A stretch of DNA of 64,000 nt from Symmetrospora coprosmae (taxonomy: Eukaryota > Basidiomycota > Cystobasidiomycetes > Symmetrosporaceae): positions 1 to 64,000 of the forward strand of contig VUYT01000028.1 in NCBI GenBank assembly GCA_008802785.1, in the 5' to 3' direction. The notes below the pieces were generated by a model, which saw only the letters and a program-made list of their open reading frames with translations, searched no databases and was not told the DNA's origin. Of the stretch, positions 10,755-22,282 are shown piece by piece; positions within the stretch are counted from its first letter, which is position 1; every line of letters starts with the position of its first letter. Made by a program: the position numbers and the translations under genes.

Positions 10755-13309
10755 ATGCCCCTCCCGCTGCTCTCCCAGGCCACCGAGCTCCTCATCGACG
10801 ACATCCTGCCCCTGCTCGCCGTAAGGGACATTGTCGCACTCGCGTCCACCTCAAAGGCATTCAAGGCCCTCCTCCTCGACACAGACGCGCCCGACGCAGA
10901 GCTGCTCTGGAAGAGGAGGATAAAGCAGGATCTGCGCTTCCCTGTGTGGGGCTCAATCGTCCTCGTCGATATGCTCTTGTCGCTTCGCTGCGGCAATGCT
11001 GACTGTCTGGTGTCTTCCCGACTTCGGCATGACGTGACGTGTCTAACCGCGTTTCAGCCAGAGCACAGCAAGACAGCATGGATGGCTTGGGCTGTACCGC
11101 AAGATCCGCCAGCCCCACATGTAGTTCGTCCACATGTTTCCGCCATGGAGGGGCGCGGCTGCAGCGGGCGAACCTTCTGACACTCCGTCTCCGTCTCCGT
11201 CTCCGTCTCCGTCTCCGTCTCCGTCTCCGTCTCCGTCTCCGTCTCCGTCTCCGTCTCCGTCNNNNNNNNNNCCGTCTCCGTCTCCGTCTCCGTCTCCGTC
11301 TCCGTCTCCGTCTCCGTCTCCGTCTCCGTCTCCGTCTCCGTCTCCGTCTCCGTCCTCCGTCCTCCGTCTGCACCTCCATTCCCGCCCTCCGCACATCTAT
11401 CTATTCCAACCCCTGCGCGCAGCCTCTGGGGGGAAGCAAAGAACGGCCGGCTCGCCATCACTCGTTCCGACCCACGCGTCCCCCTCCTCACGCGCTCGGG
11501 CGGCCTGCCCGTCCCTGCCCGGCTTGACCTTGGGGTGCCGGTGGTAGACCTCGTAGCGGGCGGATGGTCTTTTCATGCGCTGAGCGTGTCGGGCGAGGTC
11601 TGGCACTGGGGCCAGCTCGACGGGGGCGCTTTTGCCCCGCCCCGGCTCGCAGCGTCGCCCGTCCCACTCCACGCCCACCCGGGAAGCGTCATCGTCGCGC
11701 CCATCAAGCTCGCACCGCAGCTTCCACCCATCCAGCGCATCCTCGCGGGACGCAGACATGCCCTCGCCCTCGACGAGGAAGGGCACCTCTGGACGTGGGC
11801 CAACTGGGCAGACGCCGGTAGGCTGCGGGCGGACTGGCTGGGCGACCACGTCCACGTCAAGGACATGGCCGCCGGCTGGGAGATGTCGGCCGTCCTCGTA
11901 GAGGCGCGAAAATCCACTTCAAACCCGAGGCGCACGGCGGCGCCAGAGCAGCACGTCTGGGTCTGGTGGCAGCGCTTCAACAGCCCTAGCCTGCGCACAG
12001 TCGAGACGCTCGGTCAGGTCCCCGAGCGTGTGGGTCGCAGGGACGGCTGCTACCATTTTACGCCGTCGCAGGCAGTCCGCCTCCCCTCGCTCCCGGCTAT
12101 CCCGCACGCTGATCGCGACCGCGGGGAGAGTGATGTGCCCGAAAGGATTGTGAAGCTCGCCGCGGGAGACGCCTTCATCGTGGCGCTCTCGACCGAGGGC
12201 AGGGTCTACAAGATCAACGTGTCGGTCCCGCCGCTTATCCCGCATCACCTCCAGGACGACGACGATGTTGTTGAGGAGGGCGAGCGCGATCCGGAGGACG
12301 GCACGATCCGCTCTAGGCAGTTTGCCGAGCTCGAGGCCTTGCTCGCGAGTGGCAGGCGCACCTGGGAATACCTGCCGCGCTTCAGTGAGCCGGACAGGTG
12401 GCAGGCCGCCACTTCTCCTCCTCAAACGGGCAGAGCATGTAACGAGCAGGACAAGGCCGCAGACCCGGCGAAAGAAGGTCCGCGCATAAACTTCATCTCG
12501 GCGAGCTTCCGCACGTTCTTTGCCATTGGAGAAAGCGTTGTCCTGCAGGGGAGCAGCGATACGAGCGCCGAGAGTGGGCCGACGCGCATGCCTGCGCTGC
12601 AGAACCGGGGCGTGATCCGGTGCGTGTATCTCTGGACCCTACCCTCTCGCCTTTTATGCTGAGGAGTCGCACCATGTTGCCTACATTTTCGACACAGTGT
12701 CGAGAGCGGCGACTATCACTATGGCGCACTGACGGCCGCCGGCGAGCTCCTGACGTGGGGCGCCTACTCCAACGGCGCGCTCGGACACGGGCACAGCTAC
12801 GCGCGGCTAGCGGACCGACTCAGCCCGGAGGATCAGCGCTTCAACCGTCCTCTGGCCACGCCGCACCCTGTGGACTTCTACAATCCGCTCCTGCACCCAG
12901 GCGGTAACGCTGCACACGCCAAGACGCAGGAGAATCGCGAGTTCGTCTTCAACGTGGCATTTGCAGGCTGGCAGAGCAGCGCCCTCACTGTCAATCTGAG
13001 CGATGACGAGAGCAGCCAGGTCGAAGCTGACAAGGCTTCAGGGACTGTGAGTTTGCTTAGATGTGCTCCGTTCCTCTTCATAGCTGATGCCAGGGCCCCT
13101 CTCGCCCTGTACAGAGTAGTGGTCCTGCACCATCGGATGATGCGGACATGGACGAGCAGCCAGAGACGTTCAAACCCGAGCATAGCGGAGACGTAGAACA
13201 CGCTGCGGCCCCGCAGGCGCAGAGAGCGTTCCTGCCGGGCATATTCAGAGTCGGCTATGCTGGTCGGGGAGCTCATCGCGGCGGCCGCGGCAGGGGTGAC
13301 GCAGTGTGA
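10755..13309 (+). CDS. F-box protein with RCC1 repeats (Saf1-like)
   Basis: Five exons (10755-10945, 11058-11123, 11423-12619, 12698-13046, 13115-13309) give 665 aa with consistent phases. The N-terminus is an F-box (LLSQATELLIDDILPLLAVR ... LLWKRRI). RCC1-type blades follow: MYLWGEAKNGRL, VVDLVAGGWSFHALSVSGEV, LAAGDAFIVALSTEGRVYKI, DYHYGALTAAGELLTWGAYS. The tail is Gly/Arg-rich (AGRGAHRGGRGRGDAV). This architecture matches fungal SCF adaptors of the Saf1 type, which recruit substrates for ubiquitination (family knowledge). Intron 1 (donor GTGGGG) and intron 2 (donor GTTCGT) have weak donors. They were chosen because they alone keep frame and restore RKIRQPHMYLWGEAKNGRL. Intron 2 holds a hexanucleotide array and an assembly gap. 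Confidence 0.85.
11183..11369. repeat. CCGTCT hexanucleotide array with assembly gap
   Basis: Nearly perfect tandem CCGTCT units fill intron 2 of the F-box/RCC1 gene. They are interrupted by ten N (11262-11271), so the true length is unknown. On the coding strand the array is pure pyrimidine plus G. The N run is a placeholder, and the reported copy number is only a minimum. Confidence 0.95.
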
Positions 13310-13548
13310 GATTCTCCGACGGCGACTGGTGGTGAGCGAGGAAGCGTAGGCAAACACGGCAGGGTTCTGCAGCATTTGGTACGTCATGCGCGGGTTCACC
13401 CTTTCTGCGCATCGCTGTAGACTATACAGAAGCACCCGCGCCGCGCACACAATACACGACGACTGTGTGCTGCCCTCGTCATCAGACTTGTCGCCAAGAT
13501 CGCTCCGCACTTGCCTGTACCACGGCTGATTTGGGGTCGGAGTGACAT

Positions 13549-16500
13549 CTACTCCGAAGGCATCCTTCCCAGCGTCTTGCTGAGGTTATGGGCCGCGCTG
13601 ATGAGTGCAACGTGCGTAAATGCCTGCGGCATGTTTCCCAGTGCCTCTCCACTCTTGCTGATCTCCTCCGAGAACAGTCCTACGTGATTGCTGTACCCAA
13701 TGAGGTCCTCGAACATAACGCGTGCACGCGCGAGGAGCTTGGCGTCATGCTGGCCGGCACGGGTGAGCGCCTACGGACAATGGAGTAGAGCGTCAGCACA
13801 GCTAGAAGCGCATATGAGGAAGGGAACCTGTGCTCACCTCGACGGTCCAGAATGCGCACAGTACTGCACATTGTGGTCAAAGCGGTCAGTGTCAGTGCGA
13901 GGAACCCAAAGCACACCGTAGAGCCTGAGCATGAAGCCGCAACCTACAAAATGCTCCTTCTTCACCCCCGACGCCGTCGTTGCTCTTCTTGACGTCATAG
14001 CGGTATACTAGATTGTTGACCGTCAGCCCTCCCTGCTCAGGCGTCTTGAGGACCTGATGCAGGGTCGAGAGGAACCTCGGGTCGACGGGAGAGATGAAGA
14101 AGACCAGCGGCATGATCATGATACTGGCGTCGATCGATTCCTTGTTTTCGTAGCTCTGGCAGAAGAATTGCTTCTCTTCGTTCCAGGCGTGTAGCTGAAT
14201 ATCTTCATATAGCTGATCCCTCGTTCGCAGCCACTTGTCGCGGTTAGGGCAGGGAAGCGAGCGCTTGTCGGCCAGGCGCAAACCTCGGTCGAGGCAGATC
14301 CACATCTGGAGCTTGCTGTACGTGAAATTCTGCTTCTGATTGCGGACCTCCCAGATCGACATGTCCTGCGAGTGGCATGTTAGCTTCATCATAGCCCCGC
14401 TATGTCCGTTCTCGACCGCAGGTCTCGCATACCGGTTGGTCATAGTTCTTGACCACGTAATCGACAATCTTGCGCACCGTGCACCACAGATCCCAGCTAC
14501 ACGGCTTGGCGAACTTGGACGTAAGATAAACTGCCAGAGGAAATTCGAAGTGCCATCAGCATTCCCACAAACCGAGTCCTGAGGTACGATCGGCGGTCGT
14601 AGCCGACGCACTCGAATCCATCAGCTCGCCATAGACGTCCAACTGCAGATGATCGGCCGCTCCGTTGCCTATCCGTACGGGCTTCTGCCCCTTGTAGCCA
14701 TCGAGATGTGAGAGCTCAATCTATTGATGGAGTGCGGTAATACCCTGATTTCAGCTGTACTGCCGGCCGCGGCATCTCAATTGCTGCCAGCCCACCTCTT
14801 CCAGCTCGGTCTCACCCCGGATGCCAAACATGATCTGTAGCGGCGCGTCTGGGCTGGCATTGGCGATTCGGGCTTGGATAAAGTCCATGAAGGCTGTGGC
14901 TTCTGCCGTGAACCCCAGCCTGATCAGGGCATAGATGGTGAAGCTCGAGTCTCGGATCCAGGTGAATCTGAAAAGTTAGGGCCTTCCATATCAGCGGCGC
15001 TGCCACTTGTAGGAATTGGCGAAATGGGCGCGCACCGGTAGTCCCAATTCCTGCCCTCGCCGTTCATCCCTTCTGGCAAGCTAAATGTAGGTGCAGCCAC
15101 AATAGCACCGGTCTTCTCGTATGTAAGTAGTTTGAGCGTGATGGCGGACCGGTGGACTATATGAGGCACAAGTACAGGCGTCAGTCCTTCCGGGCTGCAC
15201 GACCACTCTTGAACAGTATCGAATACCTACCGAACTCCCGCCATCTGCCCTGGTACTTGCTTTGTGTGCTGCGGCATGCCGTGAAGTCGGCGTCAGACAG
15301 TTGCTGTAGGTCTGTAGCATCCCTGGAACTCACATCCAAGAGTACCAGTATGCCGAGGTCTGCGGTGACGAGTATATCAGAGACATGTGAGATGGATCTT
15401 GAGAGAGGTCTGCCTCCTCACCGCATCCAAAAGGGTCTGTGCCAAGTGACCTGTGAGGAGAGGATCCATCGCCTGGCGGCTCATAGTGTCCATCTTGATC
15501 TCTGCCCCGTCCCGCTCAACGATGGGAGCCTTCTTGACAACGGACTTGGACAGCTTGGGGACCTGGTCCGTATCTTCAGCCGTGGCGGGGTCCTCGCGGA
15601 AGAAGAAGTCGGCAGTCTGCCCTTCCTGCAGGGTAAATTCGGCAACGATCCCGGCGCCCTTGTGCCTCGGCCACGTCTCGGTGTCCTTGACGAGCTTGAT
15701 GTGCGTGTCGGGGAGATCGCCACACCCGCCCACATCCGGATTGTTACCTGTCATGTATCGCAGCTCGAGCGTCATTCCCTTTGACGACTTGAAGACTGCC
15801 TTTTTGCGCTTCTGTCCGTCAGACGCGCCCTCCTCGGCCGATACGTCTATTGCGCGCTCGTCGTCCACGATGCTCGTCTCGTGCGTATCGCGGGCGTAGT
15901 CAAAAGCCGGGAAGCACTCAAGGCGGAAGGGGAGCGTGCCTCGGATGACCTCAACGCGGCGGACGAGCCAGGGCAGGAGCGGCTTGTCTCCTCGTGCAGC
16001 GGGCGACGGCCGCGGCATGAAGTCCGTCACTGTGCACACGCCCTCGTCCGAGAGGAATTTTGTCGAGATGATGGCGCTGTTGGGGAGGTACTGCTGCTTC
16101 GAGTGCGTCTGCGACACCATGGGCTGGATCGAGAAGTGCCCGCCAATCTCCGAGTCGAGGATACGCGCAAAGACGGAGGGGGAGTCAAAGTAGGGGAAGC
16201 AGACTTGTTAGGGGTGGGAGTACGGAACGAGGTTGAGCACACTCGTATTAGTCGCCTTCGCTCGCCTTGGCTGCATCTATGGGGAAACCCCTAGTAGGAC
16301 GCACAGCTATCGATGGAGGCATCTCTCGAGACCATGGCGGCTGTGCGCAGGTTCCCGATGAGAGCATAGTCGCTGCAACAAGAACGTAAATACGCCTCTC
16401 AAGTTAGTCAGCGAGGAGCTTTCGAGGTGACATGTGCCACCCGGACCCGGCGAGAGAAACGACTGGGCGTCAGAATCAGATGCACCTGATCTCGAGGTAG

Positions 16501-16697
16501 CCTGTCGAGTCGCGGGCCGATCTCAGGTAGTGGCTGTTGCGTCCAGTCTTTGTGCCCGGCGGGACTGGGCTTGTCCGACTTGACCCTGGCGGAGGTGGCT
16601 CGGACAGGCCCGACTGGCGACGGAGGCGCGCGACGAAGGCAGCGTCGTCATCCCTCGTGATGGGCTTGGTGTCGCTGTCGTTGGTGGATGCTGCCAT
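13549..16697 (-). CDS. GH15-family glycosidase (glucoamylase/trehalase-like), cytosolic
   Basis: Twelve exons can be traced from ATG 16697 to stop 13549 and sum to 763 aa. Several are tiny (26, 38 and 26 nt). N-terminal [20 protein letters not shown] and [16 protein letters not shown] mark the GH15-like beta domain. The alpha/alpha barrel follows with [51 protein letters not shown] and [20 protein letters not shown]. The acidic residues in WIRD and SEEIS sit where GH15 enzymes carry catalytic or binding acids. There is no signal peptide, so it is probably cytosolic. Members of this branch are glucoamylase-like or bacterial-type trehalases; substrate cannot be decided here. Introns run 62-113 nt: 16373-16485, 16204-16304, 15360-15421, 15269-15333, 15157-15230, 14968-15035, 14721-14795, 14531-14611, 14366-14432, 13864-13947 and 13771-13837. 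Confidence 0.87.
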
Positions 16698-16831
16698 GGC
16701 GGATAGCGAGTGAGATGGTGTGCAAAGAAGAAGAAAGCTGCTCGTCCATCGTCCGTCGTCCTTTGCTGATGAGGTCATCACTGCCATCCTCGCCTTATCG
16801 CCGACAGGAGCGCGGATGGGATGAATGGTGG

Positions 16832-17922
16832 ATGCACATGGACGGCAGCACGAGCCAGAGCAGCAGCAGCAGCATAGCAGAAATGGGCGACATCATGGGA
16901 GACGCAGGACACGTCTGAGGTGGGGTTGATTCGCCAGGGCCAGGGCCAGGCCGTCAGGAAGCTCGACTGACTGCGACTGCGCGCCCGTATCGGGCTGCAG
17001 CCTCCCGAGCATCCAGGTCAGCGCACCAGGCTCATCCTCACCCAGCTCGTCGAACCATGCACTGCTCCTCTCCCAGTCGGCCAATGCCGGTGCTGGCGAT
17101 GCATCGGGCAGAAGAGGCGCCGCGCACTTTACGCCATTCACCTCGCTGGGCCGGACAGACACGGCCTCGACCTTTGCGAACGGGGGAGACTTCACTGCAA
17201 CTGCTACCATTCTGAATGACCTGAGGAAGGAGGAGGCTGCCACAGCCTCGACGACCGCCAGAGACACGGGCGCGAAAGGCCGACAGAACGACGCTTCGTC
17301 GACCGCGGCTGGTGCGCTCAGATGCCACGAGCTCGAACCGCTGCTGCCTGCAGATCTGATGCAGCGATGCCAGAGCACAATGGCAAAGTGCACGGAGTAC
17401 GAGCGGCTGTGTGCCCAGCTCGAGGTGTGTCCCTCCGCGTACCGTGAAGGCCGACCGGTTCGCACCAGCCAACACGCCGAGCTGACACCCGCGTGCAACG
17501 ATGCCTCTGTTCGTCACTCCACATTGCAGCACAGCATCGAGCACAAGATCCTCATCTGGTCCGACATTCTCGACAAGTACGAGTCGCAGGACCGCACGGC
17601 CACAGAGATCAGGGAGGGCATCACGGCCTCGCTCGCCTCGCTCGCGTCGGCCCACAGCAGCATCGACTCTGCGCGAGAGAGCCTCGACGACACCAGTGGG
17701 ACGCTCGATAGGTTTGCACGCGTGCTCGAAGGTGCAAAGAGCGGGATTGAAGAGGCGAGGGTCACCATGCAAGGGCTCGAGCGCACAATGGTTGCGGAAG
17801 AAGTGGTCGCAAGGAAGGTGGAAAAGACGCGGAAAGGCCTCTTCACCTCGGCTGGCATCCTCGTGGCTGTCTTGATAGTCTGGCTTAGCTGGTACATCTC
17901 GACTCTCAAGAGGCTAGTGTAA
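16832..17922 (+). CDS. Tail-anchored coiled-coil protein, SNARE-like topology
   Basis: The secure part runs from about 17017: Ser/Ala-rich sequence, then helices (ADLMQRCQSTMAKCTEYERL, HSIEHKILIWSDILDKYESQ) and a long heptad-rich region (SSIDSARESLDDTSGTLDRF). It ends with one hydrophobic segment (GLFTSAGILVAVLIVWLSWY) a few residues from the C-terminus. This is the topology of tail-anchored vesicle or ER proteins, and a Sec20/Use1-type role is possible. I see no diagnostic SNARE layer residue. A 105-nt intron (17425-17529, donor GTGTGT) is in frame without stops. The N-terminus is uncertain. An exon 16832-16912 joined to 17017 keeps frame but needs a weak GTCTGA donor; total 293 aa. Confidence 0.55.
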
Positions 17923-18313
17923 AGAGCAAGCTTCGGCCAACGCTATTCTCTCTGCTCGAGGCCCTTGGGTTCAGCGCCATGTTTGATTCGGCTCACGGCG
18001 TGCGGATGCATTTGCATGGCTGACCAAGTGAATTGGACAGCAAGAATGCCGCGAGTTGGTAACTTTACAAAGCACACATCGGCGGGAACGGGGGCTTGAG
18101 CTCGTACATGCGGACAGCGGCAGAGACAGGAGCGATTCTGGGCAACGGACTTTTCGCGCTGCCTTGGTGTACCGACGACTGAACAACTGTCAGAGAAGGC
18201 GGCGTGTAAGCATCTTGCATTTGAGCGTGAATCGAGAGGAGTAAGGCGGGGATCATCGAAAGGGAAGCCGAACGGACAAGGCTTGGGCATCGTCAGAGCG
18301 CTCGATGCGGTCT
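17923..18313. other. Intergenic region between convergent genes
   Basis: 391 bp between the stop codons of the tail-anchored gene and the zinc-finger family gene. No coding or repeat structure seen. Confidence 0.5.
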
Positions 18314-19781
18314 TCATTGACGCAGCAGGATCTTGAAGGCCTTGCGCAGATTTATCCTGCCTTCACCAGGGATGCCCGCTTCCCTCTGATGGTGTGCAGC
18401 GTGAGGGACAAGGATGCAGGGCCGAGATCAGCGGGAGGTGGCCTGCCAGGTGATCCTGGGAGAGATAAACTTACTGCGTCGTCGTGGCAGGCAGACACCC
18501 AATCCGCATTCCTTGTAGTTTGCAAGAACCGTCTCCTGCGACACACCCAGCTTATCAAGGGTAGCCTGGCACGAAACCAAGCTCTGGACAGCGGCAGTGG
18601 AGGCGTGGCCAGATACATCTGAGGCAGGAGCGGTGGGCTCGGCGGCTCGGTGTGTCTTCGAGGTGCTGCAGCCTTCCCCGCTGGCTCTCTTGCTGCGGGG
18701 GCCGCCAGAATCTCCCGGAAGCGTCCGCTCGGATGACTCTGACGCAGACCACTTGCGCTTCCTGCCAAAGACGCCCGCTTCTAGAGAAGCATCGACGAGG
18801 GGCCGAGGCAGACCTCTCGACTGATCTGCCTCTGGGCTCTCTCGCTTGACCGTCGGCTTTGACGAGGTCTTGGGTTCAGCTTTCGGAAGCCGCGCTCCCG
18901 CTTCTGGCCCGCTGACGAACTCGATGTCCGAGTCTTCCGAATCGCTCGAGGTGTCTTGCGCGGTCAAGGGAGACTCGGAGGCGCGCAGCGGGTGCCCGCT
19001 GAGTGCGCTTGTCGGCTTCTTCTTCGTGACGGGGCCTTGTCCGCCCTCGCTATTATCCTCCTCATCCTGGCTGCTTTTGCCGCTGTCGGTACTGTCTGCG
19101 CTACCATCGCCCTGGCTGTTGGCCTTCTTTGCCTTAGGCTGAGGCCGACCTCTACTGGGCGCACTGCACGGACAGACGGAATGCGTCCAATCAGCACCCT
19201 TTCGATCACTGCGGCTATCGAGATCCGCATGACTTACTAGTGAGCGGCGTCAGCCTCCTCGATAGCTTTGATGAAGAGCGCCAGATCGGCACCGTGCAGT
19301 TTCTCACACTTTCCGAGCTTGAAGTGGCGGAAGGCCACATGCGCGTGAATGGTGTCATCCCTGTAGGCTGTCTTGCTGCAGAAGCGGCACTGGTAGCCTT
19401 TGCTCGCCGTGCTGACAGACCTGCGTGTAGACCACGCCATCAGATCTACCGTCGACACAAGCAGTACTATGCGCCCGCTCGTAGAGTTCTCCCTCTGTAG
19501 CCCTTGTTACGAAGGCCTTGACGGAGCACGTACAGCTTTTCCATGCGTGAGCCCTTCTTATACGCTGCTCCGGTCTTTACAACGTAGCTCCGCAACGGCC
19601 TCGAGAAGTCATAGATCGGTGGTGCCAAGGCCTTCACAGCCGCTTCGCCATTCTGTAGCTGTAGCCTTGTGGTGCTCCATAGCTTGAAGGGAATCACGTC
19701 CCCGTGGGCTGAATAGGCTAGTTGGCCTGCCAGGAGATCAGCATTGGGTTTAGACTGGGATGCCGTGTGGGAGTTGGCCAT
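18314..19781 (-). CDS. Novel CCHC zinc-finger family member, one module
   Basis: Exons 19534-19781, 19238-19420 and 18475-19163 are well supported. The last exon probably runs 18314-18360, giving 388 aa, though its acceptor is ambiguous. The N-terminal half-module is LLAGQLAYSAHGDVIPFKLW ... LRSYVVKTG ... RMEKL. After a phase-2 intron comes GYQCRFCSKT-(x16)-FRHF-(x4)-C-(x5)-GADLALFIKAIEEAD, a CxxC...H...C pattern that could bind zinc. Then comes a disordered acidic/basic linker with an AT-hook-like SRGRPQPK, an acidic DSEDSDIEF and a basic FGRKRKW stretch, which suggests a nuclear protein. The tail has LVSCQATLDKLGVSQETV and RINLRKAFKILLRQ, related to the tails of the genes at 28204 and 30758. 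I do not recognise the family and assign no function. Confidence 0.75.
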
Positions 19782-20681
19782 TGCTCTATAGACTCGATCT
19801 TCGGCGCAGGGTGGATTCGGGAAAGAGGTGAGAGCGGTAAACGATGATGGAAGGGGCGCGCAGCCTATGTCTGAGCAAAGGTGAGGAAAGAATAGCGTGA
19901 TGACGCAGTGATGGAGAGGGGCTATGTTGTACTGACGCTGGAGATGCTCGACAGAAGTTCGACCTGCGGAAAGAATTGGAGCAGAGGAGAGAGGTGAGTC
20001 CAAGATGGAGGGAGGCACAGGGTTCCGCAACGAACGCACAGACCTCACGCCTGGATTAGCTCGGACAGCGCGGAGGAAGAGCGGAGAAGTCGACGGAGAA
20101 GGACGAGCAGGGCGGGCAGGGCGGTACGAAGCGGTCAGTGACGTCACTGTCAACATACCTCGAGGTGAGCACATCTCCTGCTCAGGCACAATTAGAATTG
20201 GCCTTGCGGTTCCTTTGCCTCGCCGACCTTCTGGTGCGGCACCCATACCTCCCAGTCTACACGGACACTCGCACTTTGGCTGTTGGGCAGCTTACCGCCC
20301 ATTTCGGCCCATCTTTTGCCCGCTGACAGAAGGTTCTGCTCTCGTCTACATCGCACGTCTGACTGACAGTCCGCTCGCAGCGCCGTCCACTCCGCCTGTG
20401 CGCCTATTCTTCCGCCCGGGTGGAGGAGGTGACATACTTCTTTTGAGCGATTCTACACCTGTAGTCTGCCTGATGCTCGAAAAGCCGGAGCTCGCGTGAT
20501 GGTGAATGGTGCAGGAGCGGCGTGATGGGCGTCCTTAGCCTATCTACCGAGCTCAGCATGCGCGGCTCGCAGGTCAACGCCTCGGAGTTGCCGCTGGGCA
20601 AGACGGCTCGACCTGCCGGACCTGTGAAGCTCCTGCCAGCGCTGCCACGACGCAGCATACTGGGACTGCGCCCGAGGATCT
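19782..20681. other. 900-bp intergenic region with a possible small gene
   Basis: The space lies between the start of the zinc-finger gene and the end of the membrane-protein gene, both on the minus strand. It should hold the zinc-finger promoter near 19.8-20.1 kb. On the plus strand, frames from about 20138 to 20499 have some coding-like character and are listed separately at low confidence. Otherwise I see nothing. Confidence 0.4.
20138..20499 (+). CDS. Possible small protein gene (weak)
   Basis: One frame reads MTSLSTYLE, then LELALRFLCLADLLVRHPYL, up to 20326. Another, ending at 20499, reads LVYIARLTDS ... VRLFFRPGGGGDILLLSDST ... LMLEKPEL. Candidate introns could join them, but I found no combination that kept frame convincingly. 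The second segment loosely resembles the last beta strands of roadblock/LC7-type proteins. That resemblance is too weak to name it. Confidence 0.2.
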
Positions 20682-21964
20682 TCAGTCGGCCTTGATGTGC
20701 CCTGTCTCTGCCTGCAACCAGTCCTCCCTCCACGCCAAGACGAGACCGATGCTCGCAGCGCTGCCCAGCGTGGGCGTGAGGCCGACGGCGGTAACCGCTG
20801 CGAGCGCCTTCCTTCCCGATATTCTGCCTCCACGCCAGAACGCCCATATCTCTAGCGCAGCCCAAGTCTGCCAGATGGCGTTCGTGCAGATGACATCCCA
20901 CGAGATGCTGCTCTGCGCCGGGTAGCTCTGCACCGTCTCCTGGAGTGTCTCCGCGAGCCAGCGCAGCGAGAAGCGCGGGTGCGCGAGCAGGGCCAGCGAG
21001 TGCTTGGCCTGCAGGGCGAGCGAGAGGCCCGCGACGGCGAGGTAGAGCGGCTTGAAGGATGCGGGGGAGTCGTGCTTGCCTGCGAGCGCGGAGGACATGC
21101 TCGGAAAGCGGGAATGGCGCAGGCGATGCGAAGCGTGCGTCTGCATCCGGTCCTCGTTCGTGCTGTCTGACGGGCGCCGCGCGACCTGCACGAGCGGCAG
21201 GAGGATGACTGCGTGCATCGCGAGGAGGTTGGGCAGGAACGGCAGGCCGTACGCGCCCGTGCCGCTCAGAGTGCTGGGCACCAGCGCGATGGTGAGGAAA
21301 GCGAGCAGGATGCTTCCTTCGAGTAGACGGGTCGGACCCGAGGCTGTGTGACCTGCGATGCGTACAGAGCCTGGACGGGCCTTGTTTGCGAAGGTGACAG
21401 CCGGCAGAGAGAGTAGAGCGAGAAAGAGCGAGGACGCAAAGGAGATGGCGACGATCTGGCCGAGGACCATGTACTGCCAGGCGCTGTCCCGGAGATCTGG
21501 GCGGCGGGAGGCTATCGATACCGTCCATGCATACTGGATCAGCACAGAGCGCTTAGTGACGAGACGATTGGGTGCCGGAACGCACCCTCAGCGAAGAGAA
21601 ATACAGTCCACAGGCCAGTCGTGAATGTACAGAGCTGCGCCGATATCGACCACCGCTCCGGGGTTGCGCAGACGTATCGCCATGCCTGGTCGAAGAGGCT
21701 CGTCTCCTGCAGCCATACTGTGGTCGTGTATGCCGGGCTGCTCCCCGCGCCGAGAAGGGCGTCCGCGTACGAGCGGAAGAGGAAGCGGATCATGTGCGTC
21801 CATGTGAGGAGGAGCGAGACGAACGCGAGGAGCAGGAAGAGGACGGAGCGGGCTGAATAGGGAGCTGGACGGGGCAGGAGGTGGATGGAGAGGGCGGTGA
21901 CGGCGATGAGGTAGAGGACGAGGGGTGAATGCTGGAGCATGTCGTTGGCCGTCATGTTCGGCAT
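20682..21964 (-). CDS. Multispanning membrane protein of unknown function
   Basis: Two exons (21586-21964, 20682-21511) around a 74-nt intron give 402 aa. The acceptor at 21512 was chosen because it keeps frame. About eight or nine hydrophobic segments are visible, including SPLVLYLIAVTALSIHLLPR, VLFLLLAFVSLLLTWTHMIR, LGQIVAISFASSLFLALLSL, LLEGSILLAFLTIALV, LLAMHAVILLPLVQ and LYLAVAGLSLALQ. A soluble segment with TTTVWLQETSLFDQAWRYVC and TPERWSISAQLCTFTTGLWT precedes one helix. The layout recalls uncharacterised fungal membrane proteins, but I cannot name a family. It shares a 318-bp divergent promoter with the Dpb4-like gene. Confidence 0.7.
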
Positions 21965-22282
21965 TGCGGTCGTTAACGGGGCCACGGGGAGCGAGCTCCC
22001 AGGGTGTGAGAAGCTCCAGATGTTGGAAGGCTCTATGTATTGGCTGAATGAACAGATGCTGCCGGGATCGACAGAATAGAGTGCCAGTCCCGGTATCGCT
22101 GCCGCCGCTATGTGTCCCAGCTGGAATGCATGAGCTGTGGCTCGAGACCAGATGCGAAGGACGAGACGGGGAGAGAGAGACGCGCCGCGGTCCTGGATGA
22201 TGCATGATGGTCGCATACTGCACTTTCCCTCGACACAATCTCGTTCCAAGGACAGTCAGCTGCACACATACACCACTCCGCA
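21965..22282. promoter_or_regulatory. Divergent promoter, membrane protein / Dpb4-like
   Basis: 318 bp between outward-facing ATGs. No TATA box or other clear element seen. Confidence 0.45.

Noticed and set aside
11262-11271. The N run as a biological feature
   Set aside because: Ten N inside a tandem repeat are an assembly placeholder, not sequence.
18314-19781. Interpreting the CRFC module as a BED finger of a domesticated hAT transposase
   Set aside because: The spacing CxxC...H...C with the following DLxxFIxAIxEAD helix does not fit BED (Cx2C...Hx3-5H), and no transposase core follows.
20404-21528. Long minus-strand frame overlapping the membrane-protein gene
   Set aside because: It is Arg/His/Pro-rich and frame-shifted relative to a hydrophobic, clearly coding frame over the same bases.
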